Positions 49,977 to 58,815 are shown, numbered from the stretch's first letter. The stretch is 64,000 nt of DNA from OMII01 sp947467385 (GCA_044360075.1 JBIKLA010000018.1:16947-80946), one strand, 5' to 3'. Program-made: numbers and translations. Notes: generated from the letters alone by a model not told the origin.

Positions 49977-50621
49977 TTATTTTTTCTTGTTCGTCAGGAA
50001 GGCGTAGAAGCCAGGCGGGGTGTGGAAGGTGAAGTTGTACCTCCCAAACGTCACCGTGTCGCCATCCTTGAGGGAATGCTGGGCCTTGAAGACCTTAGTG
50101 CCATTTACCTTTGTGCCGTTCGTTGAGCCCGCATCCGCAATCGCATAGCCATGGCGTGATATGGAGATGATCGCATGCCGCTGCGAAACCGCGACGTCGT
50201 TCATAACGATATCGTTGTCGTCCCCCCGGCCGATTGAAAGTTGCGAGTTGGCGGTGTTTCGCGACGTCGGCCCGTGCTTGATGGGAAAGATGCTAGCCTC
50301 TAGCGACGCCCCCTCGACCAACTGTGCCACGATATTCACCTTAAAGAGGTGTGTTTTCTTCCTTCCCTCCGGCGGCGGGCCGGCGTTTGGGTTCGGAGTC
50401 ACGGCTCCGCTGTGAATCGAAGACCCTACAAGCACGGCGAAAGTGACGTGAGAGTAGAAAGTCGCTGCCGGAACGGATTTGGCGTAGGTCCGTATCTCCT
50501 GCAGCTTTACCCGGCCGGACGCTGAGAGGTAGGTGTCATCAAAAGATTTTTTGCCCGGCTGCGCCTTGGCCTTTCCCTTTACTGGCGAGGGGAAAAAGAT
50601 GCTTTTGAAAAGGTTCCACAT
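49977..50621 (-). CDS. FHA-domain protein
   Basis: 214 residues. The forkhead-associated domain is at about 125-205: SQLSIGRGDDNDIVMND, then SQRHAIISI and DAGSTNGTKVNGTKVF, holding the Arg, Ser-x-x-His and Asn residues that read phosphothreonine. The N-terminal 120 residues are basic then mixed, with no known domain. No signal peptide. It ends 11 bases from the LpxC-fusion gene (convergent). It would recognise a Thr-phosphorylated partner; the giant kinase-like protein is one speculative candidate. Confidence 0.92.
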   Translation of the reverse strand: MWNLFKSIFFPSPVKGKAKAQPGKKSFDDTYLSASGRVKLQEIRTYAKSVPAATFYSHVTFAVLVGSSIHSGAVTPNPNAGPPPEGRKKTHLFKVNIVAQLVEGASLEASIFPIKHGPTSRNTANSQLSIGRGDDNDIVMNDVAVSQRHAIISISRHGYAIADAGSTNGTKVNGTKVFKAQHSLKDGDTVTFGRYNFTFHTPPGFYAFLTNKKK

Positions 50622-50750
50622 ATCGCGCCCGTGCTACAGCTCGTTTGTAGCGTGCGGCGGACGCGATTGACAAGCTGTCTTTACCGAGGCGAGGGTTTGC
50701 CTGCACGGGCTCACGGGTGCGCCCCGCGAGCCCGGCGAAAGGGGACTGAC

Positions 50751-51086
50751 TTAGCAGAAGTTCTCGGTTCCCGGCTCAGCTTGGGTTTCGCGCGGCGTCG
50801 AGAGCGCCTCAAGGATCGCTTTGGCGTCATCCCGAATCATGGCCGAGAGGCCGTTGATCAGGGTGACGTGGCGGTTTACTTCGTCCCAATTCTTCTGCGC
50901 GATAGACTCGCACAGCGCGACGGCCAGGGAGCGCTGCTTGACGAGAATCGAGTCGTACGACTCAAGGCGGCGAACAACCCCATCCGGAATGGACTCGCGC
51001 GTCTTTAATGTGCCGCGTGCCTTCGTGATTGCGGTCTCAAGCTCAGTGAACGACGCGAACAGCCTCTCGATGATATTTGCTTCCAT
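50751..51086 (-). CDS. small helical hypothetical protein, chaperone-like size
   Basis: 111 residues from ATG 51086 with GGAGA upstream. Wholly helical by sequence (NIIERLFASFTELETAITKA, LESYDSILVKQRSLAVALC) without membrane segments. Length and long helices are reminiscent of FlgN-type or secretion chaperones, but no motif confirms it. Stands alone. Confidence 0.55.
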   Translation of the reverse strand: MEANIIERLFASFTELETAITKARGTLKTRESIPDGVVRRLESYDSILVKQRSLAVALCESIAQKNWDEVNRHVTLINGLSAMIRDDAKAILEALSTPRETQAEPGTENFC

Positions 51087-51592
51087 AGTGTGTTTCTCCA
51101 ATGTCGTTCGCACGTTTTATAGGCTACGTCTCTCTGCGCACAACTTACTGCGTTTGGGCTTCAACAACTTGAAGCTTCCTTTCGTGCCAACCTTAAGGGT
51201 TATTGCGAAATCGCTCTCAACTGTTGCATTACCGAACTACGAAAAACTCACATCCTGTCGGCATCTTAGCGGCGGGAGCCAGGTCCCACCAGATGCCAAT
51301 AGAGCGTTCCGACAGCTCGGCTGAAGCGCCCAAAAACGCCATGCGGGGGGAAGTGCCCTGATGAGCACCTCCTGAGCCTGCTTGCCGGCCTGAAAATCTT
51401 GGGCTTTGCGAACTACTGAGCCCTTGGCTTTCGTGTCGACTGGCGCTTTTGAGTGGAGATATTGCAAAGCTGTTGCCATACTATAAGTAGCTGACCCGAA
51501 ATAGATTTTTGGTGGGCATGTTGCGCCGTATCAAGGTATCAGCCTGTTACGGGTGCATCATCTGAGAACACCTGTGTAGCGATAGGACACCT
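51087..51592. other. 506-base region without a credible gene
   Basis: Nothing convincing. An 80-codon minus-strand frame (51237-51479) has no ribosome site and no family signal. It must contain the promoter of the cardiolipin synthase gene, but no good box pair stands out. Confidence 0.4.
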
Positions 51593-52774
51593 GTGGCACG
51601 ACGAATTCGCCGCTCTCATGCGGCACCTCTCAGCGTTAAGCGGAGCTGGAGCATGTCGCAGGTGTATCACAATGGAGATGAATTTTTTGCCGCGCAGGAG
51701 GCCGCCATCGAGGGAGCCCGCCGATCCGTAGATTTTGAGGCGTATATCTTTGCGTCGGATCGGCTCGGGCAGCGCATGATGGCCGCCTTGGTACGGGCTG
51801 CGGCGCGTGGGATTCGGGTTCGCTTGATGGTGGACGGCATAGGATCGAGCGCGTGGAGTAGGACGGTTCAGGAGTGGGCCCGAGAGGCAGGGCTCCCCTT
51901 TAGGATTTACCACCAACTACCGTGGGAGCGGTGGTGGAGGGGGGGAGAAGCAGGGCCGCGCCGGACGAAGATCCGCGATCTCTTTCGGCGCATGAACAAC
52001 CGCAATCACCGCAAGGTGTGCATCATCGACTCTGCTGTTGCCTTTCTCGGAAGCATGAACGTGATTGAGTATCACGTGCCCTCGCTCGCTGGAACGGGAA
52101 CGTGGCGCGACACCGGCGCAATGGTCGTGGGAAGGGACGTTGTCCTGCTTGAGCGCGCCTTTGAGCTGGCATGGTTCGGCTCGCTTCGGCGGCTTGCTTT
52201 GAGGCTGCGGGGAAGGCTGCGGCGCACGCGCTCAACCGAGCTCGTCAAGTTCAACACCTTTCGGCGGCAGCGCGAGGATAACTACCTCGACCTCCTCGTG
52301 CGCATAATCGGATCCCAACGGCGCGCGTGGATAACGAACGCCTACTTTGTGCCCGACGGATCACTCTTGCGGGCGCTTTCAGTCGCTGCGGAGGCGGGGG
52401 TGGATGTCCGAGTACTTGTACCCCAATTCACGGATGTGTGGTTCATTCCGTGGGTTTCTTCCGCATTTCACCTCGGATTACTGCGGGCGGGCGTACGGGT
52501 CTTCGAGTATAATGGGACTGTGCTGCACGCAAAGACTATGATTATCGACGACTGGGCGATCGTCGGCTCAAGCAACCTCAACCACCGCAGTCTGCTCCAT
52601 GACCTTGAGGCTGACGTCGTGCTTCCGGCCGAGAAGGACCGCAGCGAACTGGAGCGGCAGTTCTTAATCGACCTGCAGTCGGCGCAGGAGGTTACGCTCG
52701 ACACGTGGAGCGTCCGGCCGTGGGTCGAGCGGCTGATCGGGAGGTGCTTGCTGGCGGTTAGGTTCCTTTTGTAA
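51593..52774 (+). CDS. clsB: cardiolipin synthase-type phospholipase D family enzyme (ClsB-like)
   Basis: 393 residues from GTG 51593; a later ATG at 51653 (MSQVYHNGD) is also possible. Two HKD motifs are present: NHRKVCIIDS...GSMN and LHAKTMIIDD...GSSN. No N-terminal membrane helices, as in E. coli ClsB (YbhO) and unlike ClsA. It condenses phosphatidyl groups to cardiolipin at the inner membrane. The next gene is YbhP-like, the same pairing as E. coli ybhO-ybhP. The specific reaction is inferred from this synteny; other PLD activities cannot be excluded. Confidence 0.88.
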   Translation: MARRIRRSHAAPLSVKRSWSMSQVYHNGDEFFAAQEAAIEGARRSVDFEAYIFASDRLGQRMMAALVRAAARGIRVRLMVDGIGSSAWSRTVQEWAREAGLPFRIYHQLPWERWWRGGEAGPRRTKIRDLFRRMNNRNHRKVCIIDSAVAFLGSMNVIEYHVPSLAGTGTWRDTGAMVVGRDVVLLERAFELAWFGSLRRLALRLRGRLRRTRSTELVKFNTFRRQREDNYLDLLVRIIGSQRRAWITNAYFVPDGSLLRALSVAAEAGVDVRVLVPQFTDVWFIPWVSSAFHLGLLRAGVRVFEYNGTVLHAKTMIIDDWAIVGSSNLNHRSLLHDLEADVVLPAEKDRSELERQFLIDLQSAQEVTLDTWSVRPWVERLIGRCLLAVRFLL

Positions 52775-52780
52775 GTTGCT

Positions 52781-53557
52781 ATGGTGCACGGGGCATCGCT
52801 GAAGGTTTTTTCATACAACATCCACAAGGGATTCGACCTTGGTAGCCGCGCCTTTGTTTTGCCGGCTATTCGAGAGGCGATGGGCTTGCTGCAGCCCGAT
52901 GTCGTGTTTTTACAGGAGGTGCTGGGGCAGCACGACAGGCACGCCGAGCGCATCGACGCATGGCCCGAGACCTCACAGCCCGATTTCATTGCCCAGGGAG
53001 TTTGGCCGCACGTCGTTTACGGCAAAAACGCCATTTACTCGCACGGGCATCACGGAAACGCAATCCTAAGCAAATATCCGATAAAAAGCTTCGAGAACAT
53101 CGACGTATCGACAAATGCCTTCGAGTCGCGCGGGATTCTACACGCCGTGGTCGAGATGCCCGGCGTGGCCAGGCCTGTGCACTGCATGTGCGTGCACCTC
53201 AATATGCTGCGTAAGGGCAGGGATATGCAGCTCAAGCAGCTCTGCAAGCGGGTCATGCGCAGCGTGTCCAGAGCAGAGCCACTTATCGTGGCTGGGGACT
53301 TTAACGACTGGCAGGAGAGCGCATCGAAGCTCCTCTTCGATGACGTTGGGCTGCACGAGGTGTTCTTGCGGCTGCACGGCCAGCACGCTCCGACTTTTCC
53401 GGCAAAGCTGCCGCTTCTGCGTCTCGACCGCGTCTACGCGCGGGGCCTTGAGACCGTGCGCGGGGAGATCCTAGGCGGATCTCCATGGACTGACCTCTCC
53501 GATCATGCGCCGCTCTATGCTGAGCTGGCCTTTTCTGGCGACAATAGCCTGAAATAG
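52781..53557 (+). CDS. ybhP: endonuclease/exonuclease/phosphatase family protein (YbhP-like)
   Basis: 258 residues, starting 6 bases after the synthase stop. The EEP fold motifs are FSYNIHKGFD, the metal Glu in VVFLQEVLGQHD, GNAILSKYPI, IVAGDFNDW, and the final DLSDHAPLYAEL with the catalytic Asp-His. Genome neighbourhood matches E. coli ybhP after clsB. Substrate is unknown; a phosphodiester in lipid metabolism is an inference from the pairing. Confidence 0.9.
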   Translation: MVHGASLKVFSYNIHKGFDLGSRAFVLPAIREAMGLLQPDVVFLQEVLGQHDRHAERIDAWPETSQPDFIAQGVWPHVVYGKNAIYSHGHHGNAILSKYPIKSFENIDVSTNAFESRGILHAVVEMPGVARPVHCMCVHLNMLRKGRDMQLKQLCKRVMRSVSRAEPLIVAGDFNDWQESASKLLFDDVGLHEVFLRLHGQHAPTFPAKLPLLRLDRVYARGLETVRGEILGGSPWTDLSDHAPLYAELAFSGDNSLK

Positions 53558-53631
53558 CGCCCCTAGTTTGACCTAAACGGAGCAAGTTCCTACGCTAAGG
53601 CGCAAATCTAATACGGGCAGTAGCAACCAAA

Positions 53632-53674
53632 TGTCGACGAAGTGAGCGCCAAGTGCGCGCTGACTCCGTCGACA
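53632..53674 (+). promoter_or_regulatory. long hairpin in the leader of the 53715 gene
   Basis: Left arm TGTCGACGAAGTGAGCGC (53632-53649) pairs with right arm GCGCTGACTCCGTCGACA (53657-53674): 16 of 18 positions, loop of 7 bases. A T6 run follows about 16 bases later (near 53691), too far for a standard terminator. A degenerate relative may lie at about 56150-56195. Confidence 0.5.
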
Positions 53675-53714
53675 CAGGTCAGGTCGAGGGTTTTTTACAA
53701 AAGGAGGTTTTGTC

Positions 53715-54197
53715 ATGAGTGCTTTAGTGCTGATGTGTGCTTTCGGATTGCTGGTTCCGGCCCCTGAGCCAAAGCCGCTTACGGCTGAAGAGGTGCTTGG
53801 CACCGTTACGGAGCTTCAGGGCGCCCTGAGCTCTTTTGCAGTCAACCTTGCTAACTTAGAGCCCGATGCGGTCAACGACATGCGGGTCTTTGGCCAGGTT
53901 CAGCGGCGCCGGCTGCAGGGAATGCTCGTATTGCTGCGGTGCGCAGAGCGGGAGTTTGCGAATCTGCCCTCAAGGCAGAGCCGTGAATCCCTCGCAGAAG
54001 GTTGCCGGGAGATGCGTGCGGTGCTTGATAAGGCGGCCAAAGGCCTTGAGGGCTTTGACGCTAAAGACAACGCCGTCGATATTGCCCGGCAGGTCGGCAA
54101 AGCTACGCTTGAAGGAGTCACCTTCAGGCGATTCTGCCGCGAGCTTCAAGATTTTTCGAAGCCGAGTGTGGCGGAATCGATTATTCCCGCGCCCTAG
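53715..54197 (+). CDS. hypothetical small secreted or membrane-attached helical protein
   Basis: 160 residues with a near-perfect ribosome site (AAGGAGG, 7 bases before ATG). The N-terminus MSALVLMCAFGLLVPAP is a short signal-like segment, then a helical region with two or three Cys (LLRCAERE, EGCREM, RRFCREL). Ends ESIIPAP. No family recognised. The 3' end is part of an imperfect direct repeat whose second copy lies at 56203, where the related gene is lost. Confidence 0.65.
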   Translation: MSALVLMCAFGLLVPAPEPKPLTAEEVLGTVTELQGALSSFAVNLANLEPDAVNDMRVFGQVQRRRLQGMLVLLRCAEREFANLPSRQSRESLAEGCREMRAVLDKAAKGLEGFDAKDNAVDIARQVGKATLEGVTFRRFCRELQDFSKPSVAESIIPAP

Positions 54198-54273
54198 CAA
54201 AAATGGTTGTCAGCGCAGCTTTCAGGAGATTCCCTGAAGGGCGCCTCAAAAATGCCTGGCCTGTGTTGACGAC
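54168..54273 (+). repeat. imperfect direct repeat, left copy
   Basis: About 105 bases covering the last nine codons of the 53715 gene and the sequence after it, matching 56203-56304. Blocks such as ATTCCCGCGCC, ATGGTTGTCAG, AGATTCCCTGAAG and ATGCCTGGCCTGT are shared exactly. Confidence 0.75.
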
Positions 54274-54527
54274 CATTCTCTGGAGCGACCCAGCCATTTT
54301 CTCTCGGTAGCCTGGCTACAAAAGAAAAAAAGAAAAAAGAAAAAACCGCGAAACCCCGAGTAATCCAGGAAATTGCGCCACCTCCCTTCGGATGTGATAA
54401 AATAGTGTGCTGGGTAGCTTCGGTAAGAGCGGCATCCCACCGAAACACCTTTTCTGCGGCCCTTGTTCGTGCCATTTTAGGGATCATTCAAAGCATAATT
54501 TCTGCACCAATAATCCGCGAGGCCTCT
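54274..54527. other. intergenic region with A/G-only tract
   Basis: No gene. A small palindrome GTAGCCTGGCTAC (about 54308-54320) is followed by a run of A with single G interruptions to about 54346. The A-run is on the plus strand, so this is not a rightward terminator. Sequence is clearly more AT-rich than average. Confidence 0.4.
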
Positions 54528-55007
54528 ATGTCGATTGATCTAGAAAACATTCTTACACAGTCCTGGGACAGGTATAGCGTTCCTGAAACCAGCATCAGCG
54601 CGGAATTTCCGAACGAGCCTTGGGTCGAAGATGGCGATGAAGATGACGGCGAGGGAGAGACGATCGCCCTCTCTCTCGATTATTCCTATTCGGGGTTTGA
54701 GATACAGTTCGACCTATCCCTCGCCTTAGGACAAACTCTCGAGGTCTCATCATCCGAGAGATTGGCAGAGGACTTGAAGAAAGAGCTCAAAGCAAATACT
54801 GACCTCGAACTCATCTCTGTTGAGCCGCGATCATACGAAGAATTCCCCGGTGTCGTGCAGCATATGCGGATCAAAGACACTGGCGAGATCGTCATGCAGT
54901 GGTTGATCGCCACACCAGAGGATACCATCTTTGCCGGCGTTACATTGACAGACAAGCGTCTTGGAGCCTTCGCGGACAGGTTCTTCGCCAGTGTCTCGAT
55001 CGATTAA
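54528..55007 (+). CDS. hypothetical acidic protein in the AT-richer segment
   Basis: 159 residues from ATG 54528 (GAGG upstream); the frame from 54405 is not protein-like before this point. Strongly acidic N-terminal part (WVEDGDEDDGEGETIALSLD), then strands and helices ending AFADRFFASVSID. No signal or membrane segment. The fold may resemble small acidic lipoprotein/chaperone-type domains (a sheet with a C-terminal helix), but I cannot name a family. Lies with the SGNH hydrolase between the direct repeats. Confidence 0.6.
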   Translation: MSIDLENILTQSWDRYSVPETSISAEFPNEPWVEDGDEDDGEGETIALSLDYSYSGFEIQFDLSLALGQTLEVSSSERLAEDLKKELKANTDLELISVEPRSYEEFPGVVQHMRIKDTGEIVMQWLIATPEDTIFAGVTLTDKRLGAFADRFFASVSID

Positions 55008-55312
55008 GGATACGCGCTTGGAGGACGCCGTCATCGGTGCCAACAGGGACGACTGTTGCTCAACCAACGGAGGGGCGGGGAACCCTTGTTCCCTGTAGCC
55101 GGGCTCCCTTCCCTTTGTAATGGTGATTGAACGCAGGGGCATAATAAGTGGCGAAGTTCGCGTCCCATCTAGCGTGAGAAGTCGATAAAATACCCTCGTA
55201 GAGGCCGAGAGTGCATCTCCGCCAAAGTATTCGTCCGAATTGCAACGTAGTTGGGAACTCCAAGAGTATTCGGATTGGGAATGAAGTTTGAGGAAAGAAG
55301 AGATTGGTTGAC
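55008..55312. other. intergenic region with one stem-loop
   Basis: About 305 bases without a gene. GGGAAC (55078-55083), loop CCTT and GTTCCC (55088-55093) form a 6-bp stem with no T-run after it. Nothing else stands out. Confidence 0.4.
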
Positions 55313-56038
55313 ATGAAAGACGTGACGTTTTCTTTTTTTGGCGACAGTCTGGTTGATCGTCCGGCTATTGTAGTCGACAACCCCCATTATGATCTCCCAG
55401 CCCTTGGCCAGTCGGTGCCGGTCCGTGGGCATGAAACGGCTGGGTTTTACAAGCTAGTCCTCCAGAGGCTACGAGTGGCGTTTCCCGAACATTCGTTCCA
55501 ATTTCTCAACTTTGCGGTTGGAGGCTCGACCATTCGAGATGTACAAACTCAGCTGGCATACTCTGCGCCGCACATCCCCTGTCCTGACGTTTCGTTCATC
55601 TGTGTCGGAATTAATGATGTGATGCGCACGTTTCAAGGGCGTCCCAGTGAGTCGGTTGACCTGGCAGAGTTTTCGGACCGATATGCTCAGGTTGTTGATG
55701 AGGCGCAAAGGCGATCTCGCCTAGTTTTCTGCTTGGGGGAGCCTTTAGTAAATGTTAGCAATGATGCAGCTGCCATCAACTCGACATTAAAAATGTACAA
55801 CGATGCGATTGAATCGGAAGTAGGCCGCCGAAAAAGTAGCAAGATCTATTTTATTGATCTCTTCAGCCAGTTTGAGCGGGTGCAGGTGAATCTTTCAGCG
55901 CATAGCGGTTCTGAATCACTTTGGTCAGATGGAGTCCACCTATCCGAGATCGGCAATGTACTAGCTGCTGACATTATTATGAGGAATCTGGAGCGTGAGG
56001 ACATCCAGCGAGAGCTTTTTAAATTTCCAAAGATTTGA
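55313..56038 (+). CDS. SGNH/GDSL-family hydrolase
   Basis: 241 residues from ATG 55313; TTG 55304 is an alternative. The four catalytic blocks are present: FFGDSLVD (Ser), NFAVGGSTIRD (Gly), VGINDVM (Asn) and WSDGVHLSEIGN (Asp and His). This is an esterase/lipase or acetyl-hydrolase fold. No signal peptide, so it should be cytoplasmic, or exported by another route. Its base composition is lower in GC than its neighbours, consistent with acquisition. Substrate unknown. Confidence 0.88.
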   Translation: MKDVTFSFFGDSLVDRPAIVVDNPHYDLPALGQSVPVRGHETAGFYKLVLQRLRVAFPEHSFQFLNFAVGGSTIRDVQTQLAYSAPHIPCPDVSFICVGINDVMRTFQGRPSESVDLAEFSDRYAQVVDEAQRRSRLVFCLGEPLVNVSNDAAAINSTLKMYNDAIESEVGRRKSSKIYFIDLFSQFERVQVNLSAHSGSESLWSDGVHLSEIGNVLAADIIMRNLEREDIQRELFKFPKI

Positions 56039-56202
56039 GGAAGACGAGGCGCGAAATAGATACGGGTGATAGGGCACAAATCTAACTGAAATGGGGATGC
56101 ACTCAGTTATGCCAGGAGATTCAAAGATTGTCCCTGCACAACACGCTCTTGAGCGCCCGCTGACGCGCCCCCTCAGTGCCGCGTGACTCCGCTCAATAGT
56201 TT

Positions 56203-56304
56203 GTCGGAGAATTAGTTATTCCCGCGCCGTAGTAAAGATGGTTGTCAGTGCAGCTGTCAGCAGATTCCCTGAAGAGCCCCTACAATGCCTGGCCTGTTTT
56301 GAGG
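56203..56304 (+). repeat. imperfect direct repeat, right copy, with remnant gene end
   Basis: Matches 54168-54273. In register with the VAESIIPAP stop of the left copy it reads VGELVIPAP stop, preceded by a stop a few codons upstream, so it is the decayed 3' end of a second copy of the 53715 gene. The two copies bracket about 2 kb. Confidence 0.72.
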
Positions 56305-56328
56305 GTCGCTGCCCTGGAAGTTTCAGGG

Positions 56329-57309
56329 CTAGATAACTTTCCACACCGTGTTGGGGTCGACTTTCTTTTCCTTGAAGGAGACCCTGCGGCCTTCGGCAAA
56401 GAACCGCGCTGCCTTGAGCGCGTCCTCATTAAAGAGGTGAGCCTCCTTGATGCCATTTCGGATGATGTCGACCTTGCCTGGCTGGCGCCAGCTTAGCTCA
56501 AGCGACTCCCACGAGTTGTCTGAGCGCTTGCGGTAGATGATCGTGCGCTCCTCGCTGGGACACGAAACCTTGATGCGGGTTCCCCCTACGCCCAGCTCAG
56601 CCTTGAGGGTCTGCTGAAGATTTTCATATGGGACGTGCTTATTCCCCACCGGAATTGAGACCTGCTTCAGAAGGCGGGGCGTCTCGCGATCCGCCAGGAA
56701 CGTGCGGCCCCTGAACTCGTCGCGCATCTGTGCCTCTGCGCCCGCTATCTTCTGCGTGTGAATCTGCTTGACCTGGTGGATCTTGGACGAGATTCGCTCC
56801 TGAATCGACTCGAGCTGCTCAGACTCCTCCGCCGCGGCGGATTGCATCAGCCCGAAGCCCGACCCGATCCACTGTCCCATGCGAGAGAATAATTCCGGAG
56901 CAGGAAAGGGGTTGAAGGTTGCGAGCTCTGCGTACAGGCGGGAGAGGCCGCTGCGAAGAGATGTCTGCGCGGCATAAAGGACCTCCAGCGCATTGCTCGC
57001 CTGCTTGATGCGCCCCATCTCGTCCCGTGAGAATCCTTGCACCTCTACTGTGGGGCGGATCGAGGTCCTCGGTGCGACGGCGACCCGGGTACCTTTGTTC
57101 TCTACCTGTGTAGCGGGAGAAGTCCGTTGGCTCGCCTCAATAGCCGGGGGAGGGTCGAAAAGGATACCCTCTTCGCTTCGGCGCCCGCGAGAGGGTAAGG
57201 ATCCTCGGCTCGGGTCTATGGCTGTGTTCTCTCCGCTGTTGTTGCGGGTCGGTCGCAGTGAGGCCGATCTATCGGTCTCAGATGTTACAGGATGTTGCAA
57301 AACTGACAT
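56329..57309 (-). CDS. hypothetical protein with disordered N-terminus and coiled-coil middle
   Basis: 326 residues from ATG 57309, with GAGG eight bases upstream. Residues 1-90 are Ser/Arg/Pro-rich and disordered. Residues about 100-200 are helical with a coiled coil (LESIQERISSKIHQVKQIHT). The C-terminal 120 residues are globular (GGTRIKVSCPSEERTIIYRK, LELSWRQPGKVDIIRNG). No Sec signal and no membrane helix. The layout resembles the start of the 1624-residue giant protein and of many type III substrates, so it is a possible secreted protein; this is inference. No homolog recognised. Confidence 0.6.
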   Translation of the reverse strand: MSVLQHPVTSETDRSASLRPTRNNSGENTAIDPSRGSLPSRGRRSEEGILFDPPPAIEASQRTSPATQVENKGTRVAVAPRTSIRPTVEVQGFSRDEMGRIKQASNALEVLYAAQTSLRSGLSRLYAELATFNPFPAPELFSRMGQWIGSGFGLMQSAAAEESEQLESIQERISSKIHQVKQIHTQKIAGAEAQMRDEFRGRTFLADRETPRLLKQVSIPVGNKHVPYENLQQTLKAELGVGGTRIKVSCPSEERTIIYRKRSDNSWESLELSWRQPGKVDIIRNGIKEAHLFNEDALKAARFFAEGRRVSFKEKKVDPNTVWKVI

Positions 57310-57683
57310 GATCGTTTCCTCTTGCGTAAACAAAACGTACTCCCAATCGGACTGGTAATCAAATAGTTGCGAACCGTCGGTTTATTAACGACAGAGCCGG
57401 TTTGGGACGGACATTGATTTTCGGTAATCTCTTAAAAAAACAGGTGAAAATCCAAACAAATCGGCATGTATAGGGGACTCATTGTGCGTGCCATGCTGAG
57501 CCTCAAGGCTCGTGCGCGTGTCCCAGTGACGGCAAGCGCCGCTATCACCCTAAAACAACAGGGGAAGTTTTCGGGGGGCCATATCTTTAGCGGTGATCTC
57601 TGTGATAAGGATCCTAGCGTTTTTCGGCCAGGGTGATCATTGGAGCCCGCCCGCTTCGGGCGCCATTCACGGGAGATAACGAG
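57310..57683. other. intergenic region upstream of the efflux operon
   Basis: About 374 bases without a gene. It must contain the promoters of the divergent unknown gene and the RND operon. A short hairpin CCCG-CTTC-CGGG-like sequence is seen near 57645-57660. No operator palindrome or adjacent TetR/MarR regulator gene was found. Confidence 0.4.
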
Positions 57684-58802
57684 ATGCTTCAGCGCTGGAT
57701 ACTTTCCGCAATCGTCCCGATTATAATCGGCGGCTGCAATGACTCTTCAACCCCCGTCGCTCCGCCTCCCCTAGAGCTTCAGGTGGCCCGCGTCCAGAAG
57801 CGAGACCTCCCGCTAAGCCGCGAGTTCGTCGGCAGAACCGTCGGCTCAATCGACGCGGCTGTGCGCGCCCGCGTCGAGGGAACCCTGATCGGCATGTATT
57901 TTGAGGAAGGCACGGAGGTTAAAGAGGGGCAGCTCCTGTACGACATAGACCCGGCGTCCTTCATCGCCGCGCTCGCGGGAGCGCAGGGAGAACTGGCTGA
58001 GGCTGAAACGAGCCTCGCTGAAGCCATAGCGGATTACCGCCGCGTCGTGCCGCTGGCGAAGATTGATGCGGTGAGCCAGCGAGACCTCGACCTTGCGACC
58101 GCCAAGAAGGGCGTGGCAGAGGGTGCGGTCAAGGCGGCGCAGGCTAATGTGGACGCCAAGCAGATCGAGCTCGGGTACTGCAAGGTCACATCCCCGGCCA
58201 GCGGAACGATCGGCTTTACCAAGGCCAAGGTAGGAGAGTTCGTTGGCCGCCCGCCCAACGCAACGATCCTGAACACGGTCTCACAGCTTGAGCCGATCCA
58301 CGTGCAGTTTAACTTAAGCGAAAAGGACTATCTCTACTTTGCGCGCCTGGCCTCCGGAGGTGATAGCCAGACGGGCAAGCGCGAGCTTGAGCTCATCCTG
58401 GCCGACGGCAGCATCAACCCCGGAACCGGCAAGGTCGTAAAGCTTGATCGCGGGATCGACGTGCAGTCCGGCTCAATTCTGGCCGAAGCGGCATTTCCCA
58501 ACCCGGGCAAGATTCTCAGGCCGGGGCTCTTCGCCAAGGTGCGCACCGTTGCCGAGGTGCGAAAGGATGCGGTGCTTGTGCCCAAGCGCGCCATAAAGGA
58601 GATGCAGGGGCGCTACTTCGTGTTCGTCGTGAATAATGATGGGGTCGTCGAGCAGCGCAGCATCGAAGTCGGGCCGCTCTCGGGAGACCTCCAGGTCGTT
58701 GAGCTGGGCCTCAAGGCCGATGAGACCATAGCAATAGACGGCATACAGCGGCTTCGCTCGGGCATGACGATTAAGCCCAAGCTCGTGAATCTTCCGGAGT
58801 AG
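57684..58802 (+). CDS. RND efflux periplasmic adaptor lipoprotein (AcrA/MexA family)
   Basis: 372 residues from ATG 57684 (GGGAG upstream). Lipobox in IIIGGCND. The barrel-sandwich and lipoyl halves are FVGRTVGSIDAAVRARVEGT, followed by YFEEGTEVKEGQLLYDIDP, and CKVTSPASGTIGFTKAKVGE; the helical hairpin lies between them. The C-terminal RSIEVGPLSGDLQVVELGLK is the membrane-proximal domain. It links the inner-membrane pump and the outer-membrane channel and is the first gene of the three-gene operon. Confidence 0.95.
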   Translation: MLQRWILSAIVPIIIGGCNDSSTPVAPPPLELQVARVQKRDLPLSREFVGRTVGSIDAAVRARVEGTLIGMYFEEGTEVKEGQLLYDIDPASFIAALAGAQGELAEAETSLAEAIADYRRVVPLAKIDAVSQRDLDLATAKKGVAEGAVKAAQANVDAKQIELGYCKVTSPASGTIGFTKAKVGEFVGRPPNATILNTVSQLEPIHVQFNLSEKDYLYFARLASGGDSQTGKRELELILADGSINPGTGKVVKLDRGIDVQSGSILAEAAFPNPGKILRPGLFAKVRTVAEVRKDAVLVPKRAIKEMQGRYFVFVVNNDGVVEQRSIEVGPLSGDLQVVELGLKADETIAIDGIQRLRSGMTIKPKLVNLPE

Positions 58803-58815
58803 GAGCGGAGCCTGC

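Noticed and set aside
51237..51479. 80-codon minus-strand frame
   Set aside because: No ribosome site, no recognisable domain, ends in an unlikely Cys/Arg-rich stretch. Possible but unsupported.
54308..54346. Terminator at GTAGCCTGGCTAC plus A-run
   Set aside because: Orientation is wrong for the upstream plus-strand gene: the tract after the stem is A/G on the plus strand.
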